From contig NZ_LFNG01000004.1 in assembly GCF_001045435.1 (NCBI RefSeq), forward strand, positions 124,001-188,000: 64,000 nt of DNA. Reading direction: 5' to 3'. The notes beneath the pieces were generated by a model. The model did not search any database. It worked only from the letters and a program-made list of their open reading frames with translations, and was not told the origin of the DNA. This stretch comes from Chryseobacterium koreense CCUG 49689 (lineage in GTDB: Bacteria > Bacteroidota > Bacteroidia > Flavobacteriales > Weeksellaceae). This document shows, one piece after another, positions 50,841 to 58,116 of this stretch (positions are counted from its first letter, which is position 1; every line of letters begins with the position of its first letter). A program made the position numbers and the translations under genes.

Positions 50841-51020
50841 ATATAGCCCATAGGTAACTTTCTGATCGGAAAATTGTAAAACGGCAAGTTCAGTATTAGA
50901 GATTGATTTCAGGATGAGTTTTGATTGGGAAGACATGAAAGAAATTATTTCGAAATTTTGAACCTTCGCGAAAACATTTCCCTAAAAAAGGATGACAATT
51001 CATTATTGCGCTTGATGAGT

Positions 51021-51617
51021 TTCAAACATTAAGGACCTGAAGGATTTAAGAAAAATTTAATCCAATATCTTTTTAAGATTTCACAAGTGAAATACCAAGT
51101 ACAGAAAATCGAAAAAACCCCTGAATTAATTCTTTAGAATTCTTAACAACATGAAGCATAATTGTCCTTAATCCCTTCATGTCCTTCATGTTTCAAAAAT
51201 AAATGTTAAAAATTTCCAACATTAAGGACCTTAAGGATTTAAGAGAAATTTTGTCCAATATCTTTTTTAGATTTCACAAGTGAAATACCAAGTACAGAAA
51301 ATCAAAACATACCCCTGAATTAATTCTTTAGAATTCTTAACGATATGAAGCATAATTGTCCTTAACCCCTTCATGTCCTTCATGTTTCAAAAATAAATGT
51401 GAAAAAATTTCAAACATTAAGGACATGAAGGATTTAAGAGAAATTTTGTCCAATATCTTTTTTAGATTTCACAAGTGAAATACCAAGTACAGAAAATCAA
51501 AACATACCCCTGAATTAATTCTTTAGAATTCTTAACGATATGAAGCATAATGATCCTTAACCCCTTCATGTCCTTCATGTTTCAAAAATAAATGTGAAAA
51601 AATTTCAAACATTAACA
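51021..51617. repeat. ~195-bp tandem repeat array B (three units, opposite orientation to array A)
   Basis: Three head-to-tail units begin at about 51025, 51218 and 51413 (periods 193 and 195 bp), with a partial fourth start at 51608. Each holds the perfect palindrome ATTTCAC-AA-GTGAAAT, the AATTCT...AGAATT core and CTTCATGTCCTTCATG. The sequence is the reverse complement of array A (17501-18611). Around it, 50841-51020 and 51618-51784 hold no gene I can support; 51627-51662 may fold through AACCCAG / CTGGGTT. Confidence 0.9.
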
Positions 51618-51759
51618 ACTTCGGCAACCCAGATGCTTCCGAGAAAATGTTGCGCTGGGTTTGGAGAGATCTAGTTGCTGCAAAAAATTGCTAAATAAAA
51701 GTGGGAGCATTTTTACCAAAAGTAATTTTCCAACAAAAATTTCGTTCAAAAAAAAATAT

Positions 51760-51767
51760 TACATTTG
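51760..51767 (+). promoter_or_regulatory. -7 promoter box TACATTTG of the lipoprotein gene
   Basis: TACATTTG, 17 nt before the ATG at 51785. It supports this start over the in-frame ATG at 51701. Confidence 0.55.
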
Positions 51768-51784
51768 CGCTATATACTTTAACA

Positions 51785-52636
51785 ATGAAAAAGTTACTTT
51801 ATTTTTTTACGTTTGCATTCAGTTTGTTGATCGTTTTTTCCTGCGAACCGAATAGGGCCGAAAACGGCGATCTGCTTTTCGGAGTGGGAGGAACCGGTTC
51901 TGACGGCGGATCCGGTGGTGGCGGAACTCCACCTGCCGGAAGATTGCTGACTAAAACGGAATCGCATACCCTTAATGAAGAAACCGGCGAGTGGGAAGAT
52001 CAAACCACAACCTATCAATATGAAGGGAATAAATTTATTTCTTACACGGGTGACGGAGATGTTTGGTTAATGACTTATAACTCAAATAATAAGATTTCCA
52101 AGATTACCAATCCTGCTCAAACTGTTACGCTGGAATATAGCGGGGCAAATGTTTCAAAAATGGTATCAGAGATTCCGGGTTTTCTGAAAACGACAGCTAC
52201 CTATACTTATAACGGAACTCAGTTGATTAAAGTAGTTGCAATTCTCGATACTTCGTTTCCAATACCAGCAAAAGCTTATTTAGAAGCTAATTACACCTAT
52301 ACCGGCGCAAATATTACTAAAACAGTTGCGAAATCCGGGGTTTACGATCTTCTAGGGGAGCTTCAAATGAATCCAGAAATCAACACCTATGAAATGACTT
52401 ATGATAACAAGCAATCCCCAATGAGGTTGTTACCAACCGAGTTTCTTGTTTATCTTGCGGGAATGGCACCTCATGGTGGATCACTGCTATCAGCTAATAA
52501 TGTGACACAGCAAAAACACAGTGTTACCGGTGCTCCTACCGAAACTTTTGACTATACTCATATTTACGATAGCCAAGGATATCCTACGAAGAGTACCTCT
52601 TCTGCGGACGAGTACGTTAATTATACCTACAAATAA
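51785..52636 (+). CDS. lipoprotein with RHS/YD-like strand repeats
   Basis: 283 aa. The lipoprotein signal ends LLIVFSC (Cys20), followed by a Gly/Ser/Asp-rich flexible stretch (GSDGGSGGGG). The body is a series of short beta-hairpin repeats: TTYQYEGNKFISYTGDG, MTYNSNNKISKITN, LEYSGANVSKM, YTYNGTQLIKV and NYTYTGANITKTV. These resemble YD/RHS-type or DUF4595-like repeats of Bacteroidetes surface proteins. It is probably exposed at the cell surface; the function is unknown. It lies 9 bp before pth on the same strand, so the two may share a transcript. Confidence 0.75.
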   Translation: MKKLLYFFTFAFSLLIVFSCEPNRAENGDLLFGVGGTGSDGGSGGGGTPPAGRLLTKTESHTLNEETGEWEDQTTTYQYEGNKFISYTGDGDVWLMTYNSNNKISKITNPAQTVTLEYSGANVSKMVSEIPGFLKTTATYTYNGTQLIKVVAILDTSFPIPAKAYLEANYTYTGANITKTVAKSGVYDLLGELQMNPEINTYEMTYDNKQSPMRLLPTEFLVYLAGMAPHGGSLLSANNVTQQKHSVTGAPTETFDYTHIYDSQGYPTKSTSSADEYVNYTYK

Positions 52637-52645
52637 TTACATGAA

Positions 52646-53209
52646 ATGAAATACCTCATCGTAGGTCTCGGCAATAAAGGCGAGGAATATACTGAAACCC
52701 GGCATAATGTCGGGTTTAAAGTTGCGGAAAAAATCGCCGCGGAAATTGATGCCCCCTTCAAATCTGCGAATTTTGGTTGGATGGCGGAAGGCAAATACAA
52801 AGGCAGAAAGGTTTTTGTGCTAAAGCCGGATACCTACATGAACCTTTCCGGAAATGCCGTGAGATTCTGGATGCAGAAAGAAAACATTCCGTTGGAAAAT
52901 TTGCTCGTTATCACAGATGATTTGGCACTTCCCTTCGGAACATTAAGACTTAGAGCGAAAGGTTCGGATGCGGGACACAACGGTTTGAAAAGCATCAACG
53001 AACAGCTCCAAACCCAAAACTATGCACGGATCCGGTTCGGGATTTCAGCCGATTTCTCCGAAGGGAAGCAAGTGGATTATGTTCTGGGAAAATGGAATGA
53101 GGAGGAACTGAAAACATTGCAGGCAAGAATCGATCTTTTTGGGAAAGCCTGTCTGTCATTTGTTTTCGCGGGAATTCAAAATACCATGTCAGCTTATAAT
53201 GGGAAATAA
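52646..53209 (+). CDS. pth: peptidyl-tRNA hydrolase
   Basis: 187 aa; frees tRNA from peptidyl-tRNA that has dropped off ribosomes. Conserved residues: N10 in VGLGNKG, catalytic H20 in ETRHNVGF, the PDTYMNLSG loop (about 66-74), DDLALPFGTLRLR and SDAGHNGLKSI. Full length. The ATG at 52646 is chosen because it gives MKYLIVGLGN; the ATG 5 bp earlier is out of frame. Confidence 0.96.
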   Translation: MKYLIVGLGNKGEEYTETRHNVGFKVAEKIAAEIDAPFKSANFGWMAEGKYKGRKVFVLKPDTYMNLSGNAVRFWMQKENIPLENLLVITDDLALPFGTLRLRAKGSDAGHNGLKSINEQLQTQNYARIRFGISADFSEGKQVDYVLGKWNEEELKTLQARIDLFGKACLSFVFAGIQNTMSAYNGK

Positions 53210-53321
53210 GGAAAGCCCATTCCGATAATTATTGGGGAAAATTCCGATTTACCTGGTTGGTTAAAAGACTTCGCCGAGATTTACAAAAAATCCCTTCGAC
53301 CCATCCTATCCGAAACCGTAA

Positions 53322-53519
53322 TCAATCGCGAGATTGGTGTAGCTTTTTTTTCGAATGCAGTATTTGGTGAATCACATCTCGAATATCCTTTTGCTCGGTT
53401 TTCGGGTTTTGGATGCTGTCCGAAAAAGCATTTTGAGCATAAAAAAAAGAATGGCTCCACGTGAAAATCATGAGAAAAAGGAATCGGTTCAAACGGAAAA
53501 TTTTTGTAAAGTTAAGCAC
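53322..53519 (-). pseudogene. remnant of an exported protein gene (signal peptide plus short tail)
   Basis: A 65-codon frame from GTG (53517-53519), or from an in-frame ATG inside the signal. It encodes a good signal peptide ending FFYAQ and a polar tail (KTEQKDIRDVIHQILHSKKK) like the start of large Bacteroidetes outer-membrane proteins, then stops. A run of A/T where the frame ends, and a barrel-like SYTNLAIDYGFG reading in another frame just after, hint at a frameshift and truncation. The 445-bp gap (53210-53654) holds nothing else I can support. Confidence 0.3.
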
Positions 53520-53654
53520 AGCTGATTGACCAAGGATAAGAGGTGCTAAATCTTAAGCAAAATTTAATGGCGACTGCGCAAAAGAAAAAGTGCGAAAAAA
53601 AATCGCACCATTTCGAAAAATCGTTTTCTTACATAGATCTTCGACCTGAAGATC

Positions 53655-54323
53655 TTATTCACTTTTTTTGCCCATCACCCATTCTGTATTGGTGAGGTCA
53701 TAGACCTTTTGGATATCTCTCAAGATTTCTTCAAAATCGATGTCCAGGTCGATGATCTTTCCGGTCTTCATGTCGAAAACCCAGCCGTGCACAATCGGAA
53801 AATTGTTGGCGATATATTGTTCTTGGACACATGCCATTTTAATCACATTGATGCAGTTTTCTACCACATTTAGTTCTACCAGTCGGTCGTAGCGTTGGTG
53901 TTCATCTGTAATGGCGTCCAGTTCTTTTTGGTGGATCCTGTAAACATCCCGAATGGTTCTTAACCAAGGATTCAGCAATCCCAAATCTTGGGGAGTCATG
54001 GCTGCTTTCACGCCACCACAACCGTAATGTCCACAAACGATGATGTGTTTCACTTTCAAATGTTCCACCGCATATTGAATCACGGCGGTTGAGCTCATGT
54101 CAAGGGTGTTCACCACATTGGAGATGTTTCTATGCACGAATAATTCTCCCGGAGTCAACCCCATCAGTTCTTCTGCAGATACACGGCTGTCTGAGCAACC
54201 GATATATAGGTATTGTGGACTTTGACCAGCCGCGAGTTTGTCAAAATAATTGGGATCCAAATTCAATTTTTTCTGAATCCAGTTTTCGTTGTTTTCGAAG
54301 ATTTTTTGGTAGGATTGTTTCAT
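53655..54323 (-). CDS. can: beta-carbonic anhydrase
   Basis: 222 aa zinc enzyme interconverting CO2 and bicarbonate. Ligands and catalytic pair are visible: C43 and D45 in IGCSDSRVSAEEL, H99 and C102 in CGHYGCGGVKAAM. No signal peptide, so cytoplasmic; it may supply bicarbonate for AccABCD and related carboxylases. It lies 30 bp after the acyltransferase gene on the same strand. Confidence 0.95.
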   Translation of the reverse strand: MKQSYQKIFENNENWIQKKLNLDPNYFDKLAAGQSPQYLYIGCSDSRVSAEELMGLTPGELFVHRNISNVVNTLDMSSTAVIQYAVEHLKVKHIIVCGHYGCGGVKAAMTPQDLGLLNPWLRTIRDVYRIHQKELDAITDEHQRYDRLVELNVVENCINVIKMACVQEQYIANNFPIVHGWVFDMKTGKIIDLDIDFEEILRDIQKVYDLTNTEWVMGKKSE

Positions 54324-54352
54324 TTTTAAGTGGAATTGATTTTAGATTTTAA

Positions 54353-54907
54353 TTATGGTATCTTGTGGTTAATGTAACTTTCCGTTGCAAACTGATTTGC
54401 ACTGATCTGTCCCGGATTTCCGATGACTACGGAATTAGAAGGAACATCAAAGTTCACATAAGAATTCGGGCCAATCAACACATTGTCACCGATTTTTATT
54501 TTTCCCACGATCACTGCGTTGGGTCCAATCCAGACTTCATCTCCGATTTCCGGAACGCCCTCATTTTTTCCCCGGTTTGCCTGTGCGATCGTGACGCCTT
54601 GAGCAATATTGCAGTTTTTGCCGATTTTCGTTTTGGGATTGATGACCACCATTCCCCAATGTCCCAGATAAAATCCTTCGCCGATTTCCGTTTCAGGATA
54701 AATCTGGAAACCGTATTTGATTTGATGGTGTCTCAAAATCAAACGCCACCAAATTCCCCAAAACGATTTTTTCGGAAATTGTTGGGTTTTCCTCAAAAGA
54801 TAGACAAAATGCAGATTCGGATTGATGCACTTTGCCCAAATTTCTGGTGTGGAAAGCCATTTTCCGCTTTCCCGGTAAAAATCTTTTTGGATGGTGGTTT
54901 TAGACAT
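54353..54907 (-). CDS. serine acetyltransferase-like hexapeptide acyltransferase
   Basis: 184 aa from the ATG at 54905-54907; a TATCTTTG box 5 nt upstream (54913-54920) supports this start over a longer frame. The C-terminal left-handed beta-helix (about 85-175) has hexapeptide repeats: TEIGEGFYLGHWGMVVINPK, KIGKNCNIAQGVTI, GDEVWIGPNAVIVGKIKIGD. It resembles the CysE/WcaB-type acyltransferases of polysaccharide clusters more than true CysE, because the N-terminal helical domain is short. A role in O-acetylating the local polysaccharide is inferred from context. Confidence 0.8.
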   Translation of the reverse strand: MSKTTIQKDFYRESGKWLSTPEIWAKCINPNLHFVYLLRKTQQFPKKSFWGIWWRLILRHHQIKYGFQIYPETEIGEGFYLGHWGMVVINPKTKIGKNCNIAQGVTIAQANRGKNEGVPEIGDEVWIGPNAVIVGKIKIGDNVLIGPNSYVNFDVPSNSVVIGNPGQISANQFATESYINHKIP

Positions 54908-55004
54908 TGGAACAAAGATAATTTTTATCTCACAAATTTCACAGAATTGAACAGATTTTCTCCTATCCATCCGGTAAAGAATGAAAACCCTTTATAAATT
55001 AAGG

Positions 55005-56159
55005 TTAAAGTTCATCGATGATTTTCATTATGGAGTTCACGGAATTTTCAAGATTAAAAGGCATTTCATAATCTTTTAATTCCTCTTGATACTTTTCAAA
55101 ACTTTCCGGTTCAGTCAGTGCTTTTTTCATTCCTTGATAGATTCCTTCTTCGGAATTTTCCACGATTAAACCCAGTTTTCCGTCAAGCAGCATTTCCCGG
55201 ACTCCGGAAACGTCTGTGGCGATAATGTTCTTTCTTAAAGTCAAAGCTTCAAACAAAACCGTGGGAAAACCTTCATATCTTGAACTTAAAATATAGTAAT
55301 CCGCCGCTTTAAAATTAGGATAGGGATTATCGGAAAACCCTTCCATTTCCACAGTTTTATCAATTCCCAATTCTGATTTCAGGTTTCTGATTTTTTCAAA
55401 ATCGTAGCCGTCTCCGATGATTTTCACTTGATGACCAAATCCTTCGTCTAATAATTTTTTATGGACTTTCAGGAGTCTGTCGAAACCCTTTTGTGGAAAT
55501 ACTGTCCCGACGGAAATGAAATTTGGAATCTTTTTTTCCAAAACCTCATTTGGGGATTTATGGGCATTGGATTTTAGCAGAATTTCTTCTGTATCCAAAG
55601 GATTATAAATCCTCACAATTCTTTTTCGCTCTTCTTCATTTTTTGCAAGGTTTGTAAAATCATTTTGGATCTGCTCAGAAATCACCAAGATCTTGTCAAA
55701 GCCAAAAAACCTGCGGATTTCTTCGTCGGTATAATGATGGAAATCGGTCATTCTTAAATCGTTGTGAATCCAGACGATTTTTTTGGATGATTTTATCGGC
55801 GAGTTCAAAACGTCGTCCCTTAATCCATGGATTGCCGCGAATTCGATATCGTATATTTTTCCCTTTAAAATTTTAGAATAAAGGATTTGCGGAAATATTT
55901 TCAAAAGTTTCTGATAAATCACCCGGAATGCCTTTTTCGGAATATCCTGAATCCGGTTCGTGGTGATCATTTCTCCTTTGTTGAGGTAAAGAATGTTGAC
56001 CCATTTTGGGATTTCCGGCAAATATTTCCCCGAATACAGGTTCAATAGCAAATCGATTTCGTATTTGTCTTCGGGAAGGTTTTTCAGAAACGTCGTCAAT
56101 ACTTTCTCTGCGCCGCCATGACGCAGGGAACCGATTCTGATGAGGATTTTCTTTTTCAA
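55005..56159 (-). CDS. glycosyltransferase family 4-like, start codon apparently lost to TTG
   Basis: 384 aa GT-B glycosyltransferase. It begins IRIGSLRHGGAEKVLTTF (Gly-rich acceptor loop); the donor-binding part shows VGTVFPQKGFDRLLKVHKKL and SSRYEGFPTVLFEALTLRKNIIATD (E-x7-E type motif). It builds part of a surface polysaccharide. The frame opens at TTG (56157-56159), 22 nt after the fic stop, with no ATG in the first 60 codons. A 60-bp near copy of its 5' end at 57459-57518 still has ATG where this gene has ATC. It therefore seems to have lost its original start through the Fic insertion. Confidence 0.82.
   Translation of the reverse strand: MKKKILIRIGSLRHGGAEKVLTTFLKNLPEDKYEIDLLLNLYSGKYLPEIPKWVNILYLNKGEMITTNRIQDIPKKAFRVIYQKLLKIFPQILYSKILKGKIYDIEFAAIHGLRDDVLNSPIKSSKKIVWIHNDLRMTDFHHYTDEEIRRFFGFDKILVISEQIQNDFTNLAKNEEERKRIVRIYNPLDTEEILLKSNAHKSPNEVLEKKIPNFISVGTVFPQKGFDRLLKVHKKLLDEGFGHQVKIIGDGYDFEKIRNLKSELGIDKTVEMEGFSDNPYPNFKAADYYILSSRYEGFPTVLFEALTLRKNIIATDVSGVREMLLDGKLGLIVENSEEGIYQGMKKALTEPESFEKYQEELKDYEMPFNLENSVNSIMKIIDEL
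56097..56156. repeat. 60-bp direct repeat flanking the fic cassette, copy 1 (inside the glycosyltransferase gene)
   Basis: Covers codons 2 to about 21 of the glycosyltransferase. It matches 57459-57518 in the same orientation, with only a handful of differences over 60 bp. The copies are 1362 bp apart and enclose fic and its promoter. Confidence 0.85.
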
Positions 56160-56181
56160 TCTAATTGGTAAATTTGAGCGG

Positions 56182-57279
56182 TTATTCTATCAAATCGTTG
56201 GGTTTTATATTTGGTTTACCTATTAATAAGTTCGAAAGCGCAACATTAATATAATAATTTGATTTTCCAGATTTTACTTTTTCAAGCAGACCGAGTTGTG
56301 TAATCTGATCTAAATAATTTGAAGCCGTCTGTCGCGAAATATGTAAATCGTTTACCAAGAATTCAATTTTTGTATAAGGATTTTTGAAGAGATTGTTGAT
56401 GAGGTCTTGACTGTAAATTTTTGGCAACTCTTTCCTTATGGTGATTTTGTATTGTTGCAAGATGCTTTTTATGTTCTTAATAAGTTCTATCGTTTCCCGT
56501 GAAGTTTCTTCAATACCTTTTAACAGATATAAAACCATTGATTCCCAGTCATTTTGGTTTCTGACATTTTGAAGAACATCATAGTATTTATTTTTATTTT
56601 GTGTGATGTAGCGGCTCAGATATAATATCGGAAGATGTAATAAATCTTGGAGGACAAGATACAGAATATTGATAATTCTTCCGGTTCTGCCATTGCCGTC
56701 GTAAAAAGGATGAATACTTTCAAACTGATAGTGGATAATGGCAAGTTTTACTAACGGATCAACTTGCATCATCCCGTCATCGTTGATGAATTTTTCAAGA
56801 TTAGACATAAGAGCTTGCACCTCACTGCTGTCTTGTGGTGGAGAATAGACGACTTCTCCTAAATTGTTTTTTAAAACAGTTCCGGCCTGTTTTCTGATTC
56901 CAGCGTCATTATTTTCCAATATTTTTTGAATGGCAACAATGTGTTTCGTAATTAACATTTGCTCTTTTCTGATGATTCCGAAACCGAATTTCAGCGCTTG
57001 CGCATATCGGTACACTTCTTTAGAAGAAGCACTGCTGTGGATGGAGATATTTTCTTTATAAAGTTCGTCGTGGGTAGTAACGATATTTTCAATAGCACTA
57101 CTGTCCTTTGCTTCCTGCAAAGCAAGTGTATTAATCAGAATGTTCTCATTGGGAATGGTTTGCGAGATTCCTTTCAGTTCGGCAAGAAGCCGATGAGAAA
57201 CTGCAAGCTGCTTCAGGATCGCAATCGTGTCGAAATCGAAATATGCAGGCAATGGTTTGAGCTGAAAGGAATTATTCAT
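56182..57279 (-). CDS. Fic-family AMPylase-type protein with N-terminal inhibitory helix and C-terminal winged helix (SoFic-like)
   Basis: 365 aa, no signal peptide. Order: Fic_N region with inhibitory motif SSAIEN (60-65, S/T-xxx-E-G/N, class II), Fic core with catalytic HPFYDGNGRTGR (190-201, complete HxFxxGNGRxxR), and a C-terminal winged-helix DNA-binding domain (about 300-365, LVNDLHISRQTASNYLDQI). Members transfer AMP from ATP to Ser/Thr/Tyr of targets, restrained by the inhibitory Glu. The gene interrupts a polysaccharide cluster and is flanked by a 60-bp direct repeat, so it is a late arrival. The upstream region holds four TTAACA-type half sites that its own wHTH might bind. Confidence 0.9.
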   Translation of the reverse strand: MNNSFQLKPLPAYFDFDTIAILKQLAVSHRLLAELKGISQTIPNENILINTLALQEAKDSSAIENIVTTHDELYKENISIHSSASSKEVYRYAQALKFGFGIIRKEQMLITKHIVAIQKILENNDAGIRKQAGTVLKNNLGEVVYSPPQDSSEVQALMSNLEKFINDDGMMQVDPLVKLAIIHYQFESIHPFYDGNGRTGRIINILYLVLQDLLHLPILYLSRYITQNKNKYYDVLQNVRNQNDWESMVLYLLKGIEETSRETIELIKNIKSILQQYKITIRKELPKIYSQDLINNLFKNPYTKIEFLVNDLHISRQTASNYLDQITQLGLLEKVKSGKSNYYINVALSNLLIGKPNIKPNDLIE

Positions 57280-57317
57280 TTTGAAGTATTTTATTTTTTT
57301 TATTCAATAGTAATTTA

Positions 57318-57421
57318 CACGTGTTAAACCATTAAGCTTAAAAAAAATATCATGTTAATAAAAAACGATTTTTTTAACACGAAAACGAAACGTGTGCAAA
57401 AATATGTATTTTTTTAACATG
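57318..57421 (-). promoter_or_regulatory. inverted-repeat half sites upstream of fic
   Basis: Four half sites of the form (A/G)TGTTAA or its complement: 57321-57327, 57352-57358, 57374-57380 and 57414-57420, two in each orientation. They nest as an inner pair and an outer pair in very AT-rich DNA. A CACG...CGTG pair (57378-57394) overlaps. This looks like an operator array, possibly for the winged-helix domain of the Fic protein itself. Confidence 0.45.
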
Positions 57422-57444
57422 ACTATTTTGAAAAATGCATATCG

Positions 57445-57518
57445 TTTGGAAAAGTCACCAATACTTTCTCTGCACCGCCATGACGCAGGGAACCGATTCT
57501 GATGAGCATTTTCTTTTT
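57445..57518 (-). pseudogene. 5' remnant of the glycosyltransferase gene, including the 60-bp direct repeat copy 2
   Basis: On the minus strand ATGCTCATCAGAATCGG... encodes MLIRIGSLRHGGAEKVLVTF and then diverges (PNDMHF) and runs into AT-rich DNA. It is the displaced start of the gene at 55005-56159, still in its original place 20-30 bp after the acyltransferase gene. 57459-57518 is the direct-repeat copy. Confidence 0.8.
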
Positions 57519-57539
57519 GGATGCCACAAAAACAAGAAA

Positions 57540-58106
57540 TTATTTAATCGGTTTGTAAGAATGGGGAAGGTTTTCCCGAATGTATGCTTCAAGTTTTTTG
57601 CGGTTCGGCTCCAATTCTCTGGGATACATCACGTTGTTTTTCAGTGCTTTATCGCCATATTCTTCGGTGGTGCAAATGAATTTGGCGGGAACTCCCGCAA
57701 AAACCGAATTTGGCGGCATTGATGAACTTAATACAGAACCGGCGCCCAAAATACAGTTGTCGCCCATTTCGATTCCGGGAAGAATCGTGCAATTATTTCC
57801 TATAAAGCAGTTTTTTCCGATCTTGATCCTTCCGAAATTACGTGCGTCACTGTATTTTTCCATGGAACGGATCACGTACATTGCGCCATCATGGTTAATG
57901 AAAGTGCAGTTTGCGGTGATTTTGGTGCGGTCGCCAATTTCTATTAGGAAGGGTTCCGAACCAAATTTCGGGGCCTCCACGAAAATGACGTCTTTTCCCA
58001 CCTTCAATCCTTTGGCTTTGCAGATTTCGATATAGGCTTTTCCCACCAAGCTTTCGCAAAATGTATTGATCTTTAAGATAATTCTGTAGAAGAAGCGCAC
58101 GATCAT
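57540..58106 (-). CDS. hexapeptide-repeat acyltransferase (WbbJ/maltose O-acetyltransferase type)
   Basis: 188 aa left-handed beta-helix enzyme. Hexapeptide turns: IEIGDRTKITANCTFINHDGA, RIKIGKNCFIGNNCTILPGIEMGDNCILGAGSVL and PPNSVFAGVPAKFI, with the catalytic His in FINHDG. It O-acetylates a sugar of the surface polysaccharide (inference from the cluster). It sits between two GT4 genes; its original downstream neighbour was the glycosyltransferase whose 5' remnant follows. Confidence 0.87.
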   Translation of the reverse strand: MIVRFFYRIILKINTFCESLVGKAYIEICKAKGLKVGKDVIFVEAPKFGSEPFLIEIGDRTKITANCTFINHDGAMYVIRSMEKYSDARNFGRIKIGKNCFIGNNCTILPGIEMGDNCILGAGSVLSSSMPPNSVFAGVPAKFICTTEEYGDKALKNNVMYPRELEPNRKKLEAYIRENLPHSYKPIK

Positions 58107-58116
58107 TAGAAAAAAA

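Noticed and set aside
50913-50960. 15-codon frame (MSFDWEDMKEIISKF) after mfd
   Set aside because: Too short to support as a gene; no promoter or family; may be a remnant.
51021-51617. CRISPR array
   Set aside because: Units are ~195 bp and identical throughout, with no short repeat/variable spacer pattern and no cas genes nearby.
54353-54907. True CysE serine acetyltransferase
   Set aside because: The N-terminal helical domain of CysE is too short here and the gene belongs to a polysaccharide cluster.
54365-54997. 210-codon plus-strand frame over the hexapeptide acyltransferase
   Set aside because: The minus strand encodes clear hexapeptide repeats; the plus-strand product has no recognisable features.
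56182-57279. Fic as part of a FicT/FicA toxin-antitoxin pair
   Set aside because: The inhibitory SSAIEN motif is inside the same protein (class II) and no small antitoxin frame precedes it.
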